Shown here: positions 42,351 to 50,603 of the stretch, in pieces
How positions within the stretch are numbered: the stretch's first letter is position 1
Layout: the number at the start of each line of letters is the position of its first letter
NCBI GenBank assembly: GCA_017557625.1
Contig: JAFYYG010000006.1
Location: 1 to 50,603 of the forward strand
DNA length: 50,603 bases
Direction of reading: 5' to 3'
DNA from: Muribaculaceae bacterium
GTDB taxonomy: Bacteria > Bacteroidota > Bacteroidia > Bacteroidales > Muribaculaceae
The notes under the pieces: generated by a model
Told to the model about the DNA's origin: nothing
Database searches by the model: none
Seen by the model: only the letters and a program-made list of their open reading frames with translations
Program-made: the position numbers and the translations under genes

Positions 42351-44717
42351 TCAGCGACGACGATGCTTGCCGGTCTTGCCTCCTCGGGCGGATTTTCCTT
42401 TGGTCACTTCTCGGCGGGTGCTGTTGCCTCGCTGTCCACGTTTATGACGACGTGATGCCCTGCCGCCTTCATACTCGGCACGCAGTCGGTCGGTAGCCGT
42501 CTCTCTTGACATCTGCGAAGCGTAGGTTATCGGAGCCTTGTCGATGCGGTGGCTATCGGCAGGATTCTCATTGTCAACAAGCACAAAGTCGAGCTGCTTC
42601 TTCACAAGATCGGCTCTTGCCACCTGAATCGTAACAGTGTCTCCAAGCTGATATTTCTTGCCACGGCGACGTCCGCGAATCATATAGTTCTTCTCGTCGT
42701 ACTCGTAGAAGTCATCGTCGAGGTCACGCACGGCAATCATACCCTCGCAGTGCGTATCGTTGAGCTCCACATACACGCCCCACTCTGTCACGCCCGAGAT
42801 TTTGCCTTCATAGACTTCTCCTAATCGAGCACCCATAAATTCCACCTCTTTATATTTTATTGAGGCGCGCTCGGCATTGGCAGCGAGCTGCTCCTGACTG
42901 CTCACATGCTGGCAGTCCTCCTCAAGCTTCTCGGGATTGGCAGTGCGTGCGCCTTTCACGGCATACTTGTCGAGCAGCCGGTGTACCATCACATCGGGGT
43001 AACGGCGGATGGGCGAAGTGAAGTGGGTGTAGTAATCAAACGCCAGTCCGTAATGCCCCACGTTCTCGCTCGAATACACCGCCTTAGCCTGAGCCTTGAT
43101 GGCGAGCAGCGAGATAAGATCCTCTTCGGGCTTGCCCTTGATGTCTTTGAGCAGCTTGTTGATGGAGCGGTTCACCTCCTTAGCGCTGCCGCTAATCTTT
43201 AGAGTATGACCGAAGTGCGCAGCAATGTCAGCTACGTTGTTGAGCTTTTCTTGGTCGGGTTGCTCGTGGATGCGATAGACAAAGGCCTTAGCCTTTTTGC
43301 TTGGCGGCACTTTGCCGATGTGGGCAGCCACGGTGCGGTTGGCGAGAAGCATAAACTCCTCTATTAGCTGGTTAGCCTCCTTCGACACATGCAGATGCAC
43401 AGCGGTGGGAGTGCCTTTCTCATCGATGTCGAAATATTTCTCCTCGCGGTTGAACTCAACTGCGCCTTCCTCAAAACGCTGTTTGCGAAGTTTCTGCGCC
43501 AACTCATGGAAAGTAAGAATCTCCTGCGCCAATTCGCCCTTGCCTGTCTCGATGATTTCCTGCGCCTCCTCGTAGCAGAATCGGCGGTCGCTGTTGATTA
43601 CCGTGTGACAAATCTTGTATCTATAGACCTTGGCGTTGTCGTCCATCTCAAAGACCACCGAGTGGCACAACTTGTCCTCATGGGGGCGCAACGAACAGAT
43701 GTAGTTGCACAACCGCTCGGGGAGCATGGGCACTGTGCGGTCAACGAGATAAACCGAGGTGGCACGGGAATAGGCTTCCTTGTCAATAACCGAGTCGGGT
43801 TTCACGTAGTGCGTCACGTCTGCTATGTGAACACCTATCTGCCAACGTCCGTTGGGCAGCTTCTCTATCGACAGTGCGTCGTCATAGTCTTTGGCATCGG
43901 CTGGGTCGATGGTGAAAGTCGTCACGCCACGCATATCGCGGCGGCGTGCCACTTCCTCGTCGGTGATGCCTGGTTCGAGTTTGTTGGCGACACGCTCAAC
44001 GTTTTCGGGATAGTGGTAAGGCAAGCCGAATTCAGCTAGAATAGCGTGAATCTCGGCATTGTTCTCGCCTGCCTTGCCAAGCACGTCAACCACCTCACCG
44101 ATGGGGCTGTTGCTGCCGTCGGGCCACTCGATGATGCGCACCACAGCTTTATCGCCTGTCTTGCCGCCAGAGAGCTTGTCAAGAGGTATAAAGATGTCGG
44201 TGGCGAGGAACTTGCTGTTGGTGGCGAGGTGGGCGAAATATTTCTTTATATTGAGAGTGCCAATGAACACCTGCTCTTTGCGCTCCACAATCTTGATGAC
44301 CTCGGCCTCAGGCTCGAAACCGCTGCGGGCGGCGCTGATGTGCACCATCACCTTGTCGCCATTGAGGGCATGCATCGAGTTGCGCTCGGCAACCATTATG
44401 GGGGTGGCATCGTCACCCTCAAGCTGCACACTGTTCTTGCCGTTGCTGCGGCGGATGAAGATTCCCGCCGCCACATTGTTGCGCTGTGCGGCCTTAAACT
44501 TGCCAGGAGCAATCTCGTTGATGAAGCCATCCATCGACAGCTGCTCCAGGATCTCAACAATCAGCGCGCGCTGCTTGGGCGACTTGGCACCCACCTGAGC
44601 ACTTACCTGCTTGTAGTTAAACGCGGCCTCATCCTGCTCGTTGAAGAAGTTGATAACTTTGTCATGAAACTCACGACGCTCTATCTTGTAGGAATTTAAA
44701 CGGTCTTTCTTTGCCAT
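42351..44717 (-). CDS. rnr: Ribonuclease R
   Basis: 3'-5' exoribonuclease of the RNB family that degrades structured RNA. 788 aa. Order: N-terminal winged helix (residues 15-75), two cold-shock domains, the RNB catalytic domain (DPADAKDYDDALSIEKL with the metal-binding Asp cluster; HFTSPIRRYPDVMVHRLL), an S1 domain (LGEVYEGKISGVTEWGVYVEL), and a Lys/Arg-rich tail (about 745-788) that should bind RNA. In other bacteria RNase R works with tmRNA-SmpB; smpB is 31 kb away here. Its promoter lies in the 82-bp repeat. Confidence 0.96.
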   Translation of the reverse strand: MAKKDRLNSYKIERREFHDKVINFFNEQDEAAFNYKQVSAQVGAKSPKQRALIVEILEQLSMDGFINEIAPGKFKAAQRNNVAAGIFIRRSNGKNSVQLEGDDATPIMVAERNSMHALNGDKVMVHISAARSGFEPEAEVIKIVERKEQVFIGTLNIKKYFAHLATNSKFLATDIFIPLDKLSGGKTGDKAVVRIIEWPDGSNSPIGEVVDVLGKAGENNAEIHAILAEFGLPYHYPENVERVANKLEPGITDEEVARRRDMRGVTTFTIDPADAKDYDDALSIEKLPNGRWQIGVHIADVTHYVKPDSVIDKEAYSRATSVYLVDRTVPMLPERLCNYICSLRPHEDKLCHSVVFEMDDNAKVYRYKICHTVINSDRRFCYEEAQEIIETGKGELAQEILTFHELAQKLRKQRFEEGAVEFNREEKYFDIDEKGTPTAVHLHVSKEANQLIEEFMLLANRTVAAHIGKVPPSKKAKAFVYRIHEQPDQEKLNNVADIAAHFGHTLKISGSAKEVNRSINKLLKDIKGKPEEDLISLLAIKAQAKAVYSSENVGHYGLAFDYYTHFTSPIRRYPDVMVHRLLDKYAVKGARTANPEKLEEDCQHVSSQEQLAANAERASIKYKEVEFMGARLGEVYEGKISGVTEWGVYVELNDTHCEGMIAVRDLDDDFYEYDEKNYMIRGRRRGKKYQLGDTVTIQVARADLVKKQLDFVLVDNENPADSHRIDKAPITYASQMSRETATDRLRAEYEGGRASRRHKRGQRGNSTRREVTKGKSARGGKTGKHRRR

Positions 44718-44744
44718 AATTAGTTAGTAAAAGGTTATGATAAT

Positions 44745-44858
44745 GCAAAATTAGTGCAAGCCGAATACAATACAAAATAAAAAGCGAAGTTTTTTATTTT
44801 TATTGTTGAGGCGCAGCCTGATTTATCCAAAATTAGTGCAAGCCGAATACAATACAAC
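44745..44858 (-). repeat. 82-bp promoter-bearing repeat units (locus B)
   Basis: Unit 1 starts at 44746 and unit 2 at 44828, again an 82-bp period. The unit 1 palindrome is AAAATAAAAA (44774-44783), loop GCGAAGT, TTTTTATTTT (44791-44800). Relative to locus A, a G-C pair in the stem is an A-T pair here, so both arms changed together. Unit 2 is cut at 44858 by a MITE-like element and resumes at 45031-45061 (right arm TTTTATTT, then ACGCAGCCTGATTTATCC). Confidence 0.85.
44746..44776 (-). promoter_or_regulatory. Promoter of rnr, inside repeat unit 1
   Basis: Minus strand TTTG (44773-44776), 19 nt, TAATTTTG (44746-44753): full consensus, 28 bp before the rnr ATG. Unit 2 keeps TAATTTTG (44828-44835) and a TTG (44855-44857) at the same spacing, a possible second upstream promoter. 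Confidence 0.65.
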
Positions 44859-45030
44859 AGGGTGTGTCAAAATTCTGGTTTAGTGCGCTTCGCGCAGAAA
44901 TCAAACAAATCTATGTCAAATCAATCATTATTTAATAAAATGATTTCTAATAAAATATATATTTGTTTGATTTGGAAATATTTGAATGATTTCTCACGCA
45001 TAGCGTGACTCCTCTTTTTTGACACACCCT
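44859..45030. mobile_element. 172-bp MITE-like element with 14-bp terminal inverted repeats
   Basis: AGGGTGTGTCAAAA (44859-44872) and TTTTGACACACCCT (45017-45030) are perfect inverted repeats. Inside are further inverted pairs: AAATCAAACAAAT/ATTTGTTTGATTT (44898-44910, 44961-44973), AATCATT/AATGATT (44923-44929, 44939-44945), and terminal-proximal hairpins GCGC-TTC-GCGC (44885-44895) and CACGC-ATA-GCGTG (44995-45007). No ORF. It sits inside unit 2 of the 82-bp repeat; no clear target duplication is visible, and about 14 bp of the unit are missing. Confidence 0.8.
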
Positions 45031-45161
45031 TTTTATTTCCGAAACGCAGCCTGATTTATCCTTTTTTTAAAAAAAACTATACTACGAAATATGCTATGCC
45101 AAAAACTGATTCGCATGCAGATTCAATGCAATTTTTCTAAACTCAAAAATCAATATTCTTG

Positions 45162-45192
45162 ATTGCTCTTTTATTTTTTTTCATTAACTTTG
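45162..45192 (+). promoter_or_regulatory. Promoter of the large amidase gene
   Basis: ATTG (45162-45165), 19 nt, TAACTTTG (45185-45192). The -7 box lies in the palindrome TTAACTTTGCAAGTTAA (45184-45200), whose 16 right-hand bases equal those at the rfbB promoter. A second inverted pair CAAGTT/AACTTG follows (45193-45210). Confidence 0.6.
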
Positions 45193-45236
45193 CAAGTTAA
45201 AAACAACTTGACAAAAATCAACAAAAACATACCATC

Positions 45237-48200
45237 ATGAGCAGATTTTTACGAACGTTCTTGACCTTAGGGTTGGTGCTGACAATGCTATCAGCATGGG
45301 CCGAGGAACAGAAACAACCCAGCGAATTGAAGTTCTACATCAATGCCGGACACGGCGGATGGGGACATGGAGACCGCCCTATGCCTACTGTGCCATTCCC
45401 CAGCAGACAAATCACTATCCAAGATTATTCTCATGGATATAACACCCCTGAACCATCACCAACAGCAAAAACTGTCTATCTTCCCGACACCTGCGGATTC
45501 TTTGAAAGCAATACCAACCTATGGAAATGCGAGGGACTGAAAGAAACACTGGTCAAAATGGGTGCTAATCCAAATAACATCAGGATGTCGAGAGATGAGA
45601 ACGGACCTTATCCACAGACATCCTATACGCAATATGACAACGAAATAAGTAAATACACCCCTATCATCGCCGGCGAGGCCGAAGAGATGGCTCCCGACCT
45701 ATTTATATCTATCCACTCCGATGCAGGAGTGACAAGATATGGAGCGTCATCGGCATATTTAGACAACCATGTGCTGTTCCTCTATCGTGGCCATGATGCC
45801 GCGGGAGGTGACCTCTCGGCAGGCAGCCGCGATATCGCCTACGCCCTTTGGGACAAGCATTTCATGGATGATATAGACTATATGTCGCCAGATATAACTC
45901 GCACAAGCACCAACATACGCGGCGACTTTGATTTCTATGGCACTGGCATCGATGTTACCAATAACATCTATTCAGGTATTCCCTACGAAGGCTATCTGGG
46001 AGTTTTAAAACACGGCTATCCAGGCATACTAGTCGAGGGCTTCTCTCACCAATATGAGCCTGAGACTCACCGAGCATTGAACCGCGACTTCTGCCGTCAG
46101 GAAGGCGTGCGCCTGGCGCGAGGCATCTGCGACTATTTCAACATGACTCCCGAGACCACCGGCTATATCATGGGCACGGTGAAAGACCAGAGCCAGGATC
46201 CGCCATTCACATATTACAATAGCGGCGAGGACTCCTACCTGCCCATCAATGGTGCTATGGTGAAACTTTACAAAGGCAACAACCTCATTAACATCTACCC
46301 TACCGACGAGTTCTATAACGGCATCTTCTGCTTTGAGAACCTTGAGCCAGGAAATGACTATTATATAAATGTGGGAGCCGAGGGATATGCTCCTCTAACC
46401 CATCAAGGGCCATTCACAGTGGTCGCCAACGAGACCACTTATCCTAAGCTCTACATGACTCAAAGTTCAAGCACAACGATGCAAGAGTCAGACTTGGAAC
46501 TTGACCTCACACAAGAGTTCACCGACCAAAGCATCAGCGTGCTTGAGGGCAAGACCGTTCGACGCGCTATCCTGCACAACGGAATGCTCTATGTGCTGGC
46601 GGTTGACAACAACAAGGCACCTTATATCTACAAAATCAACCCCGACACCCAGCAGGCCACCGCCATCAGCACCACAGGAGTGACCGATGTCGCCAACGAG
46701 AACAACCAGGGCAGCCAACTCTACACCATCAGCGACATCGCAATCACCAGCGACGGCAAGCTCCTTGCCTGCAACCAACTGCAATGCCAAAACTCTGCTT
46801 CTGAGGTAGCAAGTGGCAAAAACCGCGGTACATTCCGCGTTTACAAATGGGACTCGATGACTGGAAACCCCTCGCTGTGGTTCACATCGCAAGCGGCTGG
46901 ATATTGGTATAACGCCGACGTGGGCAACACTATGGTTTATTACGGTAATTCCACTTCGGGCAAACTCATCACCACAGCCACAACTACTGGTTCGTCGAGA
47001 GGTATAAGGGTCATCAATTTCACTATTCATGACAACAATTTGATAGAAACTGTCCTCAACAAAAGCAATGACGTTGCAAATGCCGTTTCATTCGGCGAGG
47101 ACTACCAACTTACACACAGCAATAGGCATCGCGACTTTGTGGTGCTTAACGGCTCACTGCACAAGGCTATTGAGGTGCAGGTAAACACACTTGATGCAGA
47201 TAAGAAATCCTATACAATTGACAATCAAACGGTGAATGCATACGCCACTACGGTCTTCCCGCTTGGCATGCTCAACAATCAAGACAACGCGTCGATTGGC
47301 GGCAATTTCTTCAAGCATGGTCTTTTCAATATCTATGTAACACCATTCTCAAGCGACGGCATTGACAACACCGGCATCGCGCTTTATGCCGCCAATGCCG
47401 GACTGGGTTCGGAAGAGGCCATCACAGCGACAGGAACAGAATTGTCACAAAAGGTGAGCACCTACACCATGGCCGACGGCTATAGCGAGGGCGATGACCT
47501 GATCATCTACCTGCTACGCGACAACCTACTCACCAAATGGAACGCCAACGGAACAATCATCATTCCCGATGATTCCACACCAAAAGGCATCTATGCCTAC
47601 GGACTCAGCAGCGCCGCCAACAGTGACGGCAGCTACACCTTCAACTTTACATCAAACGCCAACTCCCATGAGGCAAGCCTCGTGTTCTTCGACAGCAGCA
47701 CTCAGCAAGAAGTGGGCAGAGTGAGCATCGCCAACGTGAGCGAGGGCGTTGCGAACACCGTCACCCTCGCGCAATGCGAAATCCCTGGAGACATCAACCA
47801 GACGCTCAACTGGGGCGTATACCTCAAGGGCAAAAACATCACCGCAATCAATAAACTTAATCCCGATGACGCAATCTACAACTACACGCGGCTCGGCGTG
47901 ACCGTTGATAACAGCCCTGAGAGCGACTTCTTTGGAAGATTTTATGCAATTGACCGTACTGGCAAAAATACCGCTACTAATGGTCTTTGGGCATTCAATG
48001 CTGACTATAGTCGCATCAACAACACAGTTTTGAGAGGTGGCGAGACTTATACTAACCCATATCGCGTTGCCACTGACCAAAACGGCAAGATATATATCGC
48101 CGACTGGGGCGATGGGCACTCGGGAGTCTTTGTGGCATCACCTGATAATTTGAACGGCACCTTCCCACAGTTCTTTGAGGGCGATCGACAAACTAGCGGA

Positions 48201-49772
48201 CTTATAACCAACAACGGTCAAAACGTGGGAAGCTCTAATATATCGGTTGCCATTGGTGGAACAGGAGCAAACACCAAACTTTACACATATCTTGAAGACT
48301 TTGAGGAGAATAATGTCGCTGTCTATAACATTGGTCAGCCCAATGGCACTTTAGCCACATCCTGGGGCACAGCTCCTTCGGCAATACTTCATGTTAGTTC
48401 AATTATGCTAAACGGCAATAGTGATATTGTGCCCGACAAGTTTGGTGGTGTTTGGGTATCTCAACGCCGCACCAAGGGAAATAATGCCCACGCCAACCCT
48501 TCTCTCATCCATGTTGATCCAAATGGAACAATAAACTACAACTCTGGCGATAATCTTTCAAGTCTTAACGGTTCGCCACAGGCAGGATTTGCCATGAACC
48601 GTGAGAATACAATCCTCGCCATTGGCGACGGCGATGGAGTTATTCAGGTTTATGACATCACCTGGAACGGCAACACACCTACACTCACCCCAAGGACATC
48701 ATTTACATCAACAGTCACTAACACCAACGGCGAGATTCAGCAGATGGACTTCGACTGGGGCGGAAATCTCTATGTTGCTGGAACAAAATTGGGAATCTAT
48801 TCTATTCCCGTCAGCGACAACTCGTCGATAGTGCCAGCAAAGCTCGCTCTCACGGTCACCAAGCGGAGCGTGGAGAAAACTTTGGCTGAGCTTGTTAATG
48901 ACAACGATATAGTACTGCGCAACGCTTATACCATCGCCGATGACTATCTCACCTGCGTATATGTCGGCAAGGACAGCCGTACCATCTACTGCAAGGACGA
49001 CAACTGTTATGCCGACAAAAGCATTATGAGCGAAGGTCAGCGCGACTTCATTGCCGAGCATTTCGCTGGACAGAGCACCCACGACCAAAGCAACTGGATA
49101 GCCATCACACTGCCACGCGAACTCACCACTGGCGACGGCAATTGGTGTGGACGCAATATCACAGGCATCACCGGCATGGTTACCAATCGTGAGAACCCAG
49201 CCATGACTGTCTCCTCCATGCCTACCCCGCTCGATGAGGTTGATTACACTCCAAACACCTACATCACCTGCAACTTCGTGAGCGAGAACTGGAACAATCC
49301 AAATTACTTCTTCGTCAAGCCAAAACCCTACGAATATGCCTTCATAACATGGGCGCAGTGGGATGCCCAGAGCAACGCGTTTGTCGTTCCAAGCAACAAT
49401 AACTCCGCGAACCTCACAGGCGGGTTCCGTGTTGACCTCAGCCTGATGGACTATCCTGGCCTCACAAGCGACAACCCAGCCGACCTCTACACCGACGGTG
49501 CCGCCTATCAGTTCAACGCCATCATCATGCGCATGGGCAATGGCACGAAAAGCATTGGCGAGGATTTCACCATCTGCCCGCTCGACTTCACTAATGACAA
49601 CATAATCACTAATATCACAAAGCCCGTGACCGATGATGCCACTGTTGTCAAGACCGAATATTACGGAGTCAACGGCATGCAGCTCAACGGCAAGCCCGAG
49701 CAAGGCATCTGCATAGAGAAGCACCACCTTAGCAACGGTGAAATCATTTCGAAGAAAATAATTGTCAAATAA
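45237..49772 (+). CDS. Giant secreted N-acetylmuramoyl-L-alanine amidase-like protein with C-terminal sorting-type domain
   Basis: 1511 aa; signal peptide MSRFLRTFLTLGLVLTMLSA, cleavage near WA-EEQ. Residues about 30-300 are an Amidase_3 domain with all four key residues: His39 (NAGHGG), Glu90 (FESNTNL), His160 (SIHSDA) and Glu267 (LVEGFSHQ). A carboxypeptidase-regulatory-like beta-sandwich follows (about 310-410, INGAMVKLYKGNN), then a long repeat-rich region (about 430-1240) resembling beta-propeller blades (LYVLAVDNNKAPYIYKINPDTQ; GKIYIADWGDGHSGVF). The last 40 residues (EYYGVNGMQLNGKPEQGICI...KKIIVK) look like a Bacteroidetes type IX sorting or por-type tail. Most amidases are 200-450 aa. 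Possibly a surface wall-cutting enzyme; the natural substrate is unknown. Confidence 0.85.
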   Translation: MSRFLRTFLTLGLVLTMLSAWAEEQKQPSELKFYINAGHGGWGHGDRPMPTVPFPSRQITIQDYSHGYNTPEPSPTAKTVYLPDTCGFFESNTNLWKCEGLKETLVKMGANPNNIRMSRDENGPYPQTSYTQYDNEISKYTPIIAGEAEEMAPDLFISIHSDAGVTRYGASSAYLDNHVLFLYRGHDAAGGDLSAGSRDIAYALWDKHFMDDIDYMSPDITRTSTNIRGDFDFYGTGIDVTNNIYSGIPYEGYLGVLKHGYPGILVEGFSHQYEPETHRALNRDFCRQEGVRLARGICDYFNMTPETTGYIMGTVKDQSQDPPFTYYNSGEDSYLPINGAMVKLYKGNNLINIYPTDEFYNGIFCFENLEPGNDYYINVGAEGYAPLTHQGPFTVVANETTYPKLYMTQSSSTTMQESDLELDLTQEFTDQSISVLEGKTVRRAILHNGMLYVLAVDNNKAPYIYKINPDTQQATAISTTGVTDVANENNQGSQLYTISDIAITSDGKLLACNQLQCQNSASEVASGKNRGTFRVYKWDSMTGNPSLWFTSQAAGYWYNADVGNTMVYYGNSTSGKLITTATTTGSSRGIRVINFTIHDNNLIETVLNKSNDVANAVSFGEDYQLTHSNRHRDFVVLNGSLHKAIEVQVNTLDADKKSYTIDNQTVNAYATTVFPLGMLNNQDNASIGGNFFKHGLFNIYVTPFSSDGIDNTGIALYAANAGLGSEEAITATGTELSQKVSTYTMADGYSEGDDLIIYLLRDNLLTKWNANGTIIIPDDSTPKGIYAYGLSSAANSDGSYTFNFTSNANSHEASLVFFDSSTQQEVGRVSIANVSEGVANTVTLAQCEIPGDINQTLNWGVYLKGKNITAINKLNPDDAIYNYTRLGVTVDNSPESDFFGRFYAIDRTGKNTATNGLWAFNADYSRINNTVLRGGETYTNPYRVATDQNGKIYIADWGDGHSGVFVASPDNLNGTFPQFFEGDRQTSGLITNNGQNVGSSNISVAIGGTGANTKLYTYLEDFEENNVAVYNIGQPNGTLATSWGTAPSAILHVSSIMLNGNSDIVPDKFGGVWVSQRRTKGNNAHANPSLIHVDPNGTINYNSGDNLSSLNGSPQAGFAMNRENTILAIGDGDGVIQVYDITWNGNTPTLTPRTSFTSTVTNTNGEIQQMDFDWGGNLYVAGTKLGIYSIPVSDNSSIVPAKLALTVTKRSVEKTLAELVNDNDIVLRNAYTIADDYLTCVYVGKDSRTIYCKDDNCYADKSIMSEGQRDFIAEHFAGQSTHDQSNWIAITLPRELTTGDGNWCGRNITGITGMVTNRENPAMTVSSMPTPLDEVDYTPNTYITCNFVSENWNNPNYFFVKPKPYEYAFITWAQWDAQSNAFVVPSNNNSANLTGGFRVDLSLMDYPGLTSDNPADLYTDGAAYQFNAIIMRMGNGTKSIGEDFTICPLDFTNDNIITNITKPVTDDATVVKTEYYGVNGMQLNGKPEQGICIEKHHLSNGEIISKKIIVK

Positions 49773-49776
49773 GCAA

Positions 49777-50466
49777 TCAGTTATGCAGGTCTCTTTCCTT
49801 GAATTCTCTGATTACTGCAGTGAACTGCTGCCAGTAAAGGTTGGTTTTATGCTCCCCCACTCCATAGAGTGTGCCAAATTGGGCTTTGGTGACAGGCTTT
49901 TCATGGGCCATTATCGTCAGGACCTTGTCACTGAATATCATATATGGAGGAATGCCCTTGACCTTTGCTAATGCCCTGCGAGTGTCTTTGAGTTTTGCCA
50001 GTAGGGCGACATCACAATCTTGCTCAACACCAATGGGAAGTGCCGATTTTGTTGGTTTTTTCGATGTTGGCTGAGTGTAATAGAAACGCGAGAGGTGAAT
50101 TTTGCGTTTTCCGTACAGCACTTCCCGTCCGAAAGGCGTTGACTTGAGGTGGTCGTCCTCTTCGTAGGCTATGTAAATCAAGCCAAGTTGCAGCATCTGC
50201 AACAGGTAGGCGTTCCACATCGCCTGAGTGAGGTTGTGCCCCACCCCATAAGTCTTGAGTTTGTCGTAGCCTTTAGCGATAATCTCGCTTTTTCGCGACC
50301 CTCGCAGTATGTCGATTAGCGTCATGAATCCCACAGACTCTTGAGTCCGCGCCATGGCACTCAATGCCATCTGGCATAGTGTTGTGCCGTCAATCCTGTC
50401 GGGAGGATTGTTGCACACATCACAGTTGCCACAGTCGTGGTCGTAACGCTCGTTGAAATAGTTTAA
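49777..50466 (-). pseudogene. recQ: RecQ helicase, C-terminal part, interrupted by an insertion element
   Basis: About 229 residues: zinc-binding cysteines (HDCGNCDVC), the RQC winged helix (LIDILRGSRKSEIIAKGYDKLKTYGVGHNL), and an HRDC domain (LLAKLKDTRRALAKVKGIPPYMIFSDKVLTIMA). This is the C-terminal third of RecQ, a 3'-5' DNA helicase for recombination and fork repair. The helicase core (DEAD box) should precede the first recognisable residues (LNYFNERYDHDCGNC), but the frame instead runs into IS982-type sequence at about 50467. So the gene is broken here unless the window edge hides an assembly join. Whether the upstream part survives lies outside the window. Confidence 0.75.
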
Positions 50467-50486
50467 CGTGAGTTCGACGAAAATAA

Positions 50487-50603
50487 TCAAAAGAGAGTGA
50501 GCTGGTTATCAAATTCCCGCTCTAACTGAAGCATCGGTTTCTTCGGGAAGAAGCAGTATGCAGCAAGTCCAGCCATGAGGTTGTTGACAAAATTGTGAAA
50601 TGA
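50487..50603 (-). mobile_element. IS982-family transposase, C-terminal tail (partial)
   Basis: Entering from the right edge on the minus strand, 38 residues end at TGA (50487-50489): SFHNFVNNLMAGLAAYCFFP then KKPMLQLEREFDNQLTLF. This is the C-terminus I recall from IS982-family transposases of Bacteroidetes (HSRHRSF.NF..N...ALAAYCFFPKKP). The element end must lie between 50467 and 50487, where RecQ sequence begins. Confidence 0.7.

Noticed and set aside
43389-44699. Long antisense open frames (216 and 217 codons) inside rnr
   Set aside because: rnr is intact on the other strand; these carry no domain and no promoter.
48708-49727. 339-codon antisense open frame inside the amidase gene
   Set aside because: Composition follows the codon pattern of the sense gene; no start context or domain, while the sense frame is complete.

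Overview
The window reads as chromosomal DNA of a Bacteroidales bacterium, most likely Prevotellaceae or Muribaculaceae; I cannot separate these by eye. Support: an LpxC-FabZ fusion inside an lpxD-lpxC/fabZ-lpxA operon, a DAHP synthase/chorismate mutase fusion, Bacteroidetes promoters (TTTG, about 19 nt, TAnnTTTG) in place of Shine-Dalgarno-driven leaders, SusE/SusF-like modules and N-terminal dockerin repeats in secreted proteins, two-gene MBOAT/SGNH O-acylation units, and IS30- and IS982-type transposase tails. Both window ends lie in such transposase tails, as expected if the source contig broke at repeated elements.

Layout. 1-5.3 kb (+): IS30-type tail, gyrA, two related secreted TPR proteins. 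5.4-9.9 kb (-): lipid A operon lpxD-lpxC/fabZ-lpxA, then DAHP synthase/chorismate mutase. 10.2-13.5 kb: PAP2 phosphatase (+), yip1-smpB (-), LolC/E-like permease (+). 13.6-14.8 kb (+): RecB-like nuclease plus a small partner ORF. 15-21.7 kb (+): dTDP-sugar cluster rfbB, rfbA, two FdtA/QdtA-type ketoisomerase paralogues, DegT aminotransferase, then an MBOAT/SGNH pair. This cluster could make a dTDP-3-amino-3,6-dideoxyhexose and O-acylate a surface glycan. 21.7-27.4 kb: murI (+), small TPR protein (-), HerA-like ATPase and dnaG (+). 27.4-39.9 kb (-): an envelope/secretome region with two large dockerin + SusE-like paralogues, TPR and Sel1 proteins, a secreted protein with a JAMM-like motif, three small outer-membrane barrels (one a pseudogene), and two lipoproteins, one of them only 37 aa. 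40.3-42.2 kb (+): ruvX, def, nagB. 42.4-44.7 kb (-): rnr. 45.2-49.8 kb (+): a 1511-aa secreted amidase. 49.8-50.6 kb (-): recQ 3' part cut by an IS982-type element.

Most unusual is the intergenic DNA. An 82-bp repeat, present as two tandem units at each of two loci (upstream of the first dockerin gene and of rnr), carries a complete promoter and a palindrome whose stem shows a compensatory change between loci. In one unit a 172-bp MITE-like element with 14-bp perfect terminal inverted repeats has replaced part of the palindrome. Several genes are preceded by quasi-repetitive leaders, and two 14-bp-period tandem arrays follow murI. A run of three strong hairpins separates the HerA-like gene from dnaG. 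A 16-bp promoter-overlapping sequence is shared by rfbB and the large amidase.

No tRNA, rRNA or CRISPR array was recognised. Promoter calls are by eye from the published Bacteroidetes consensus and have no transcript evidence.
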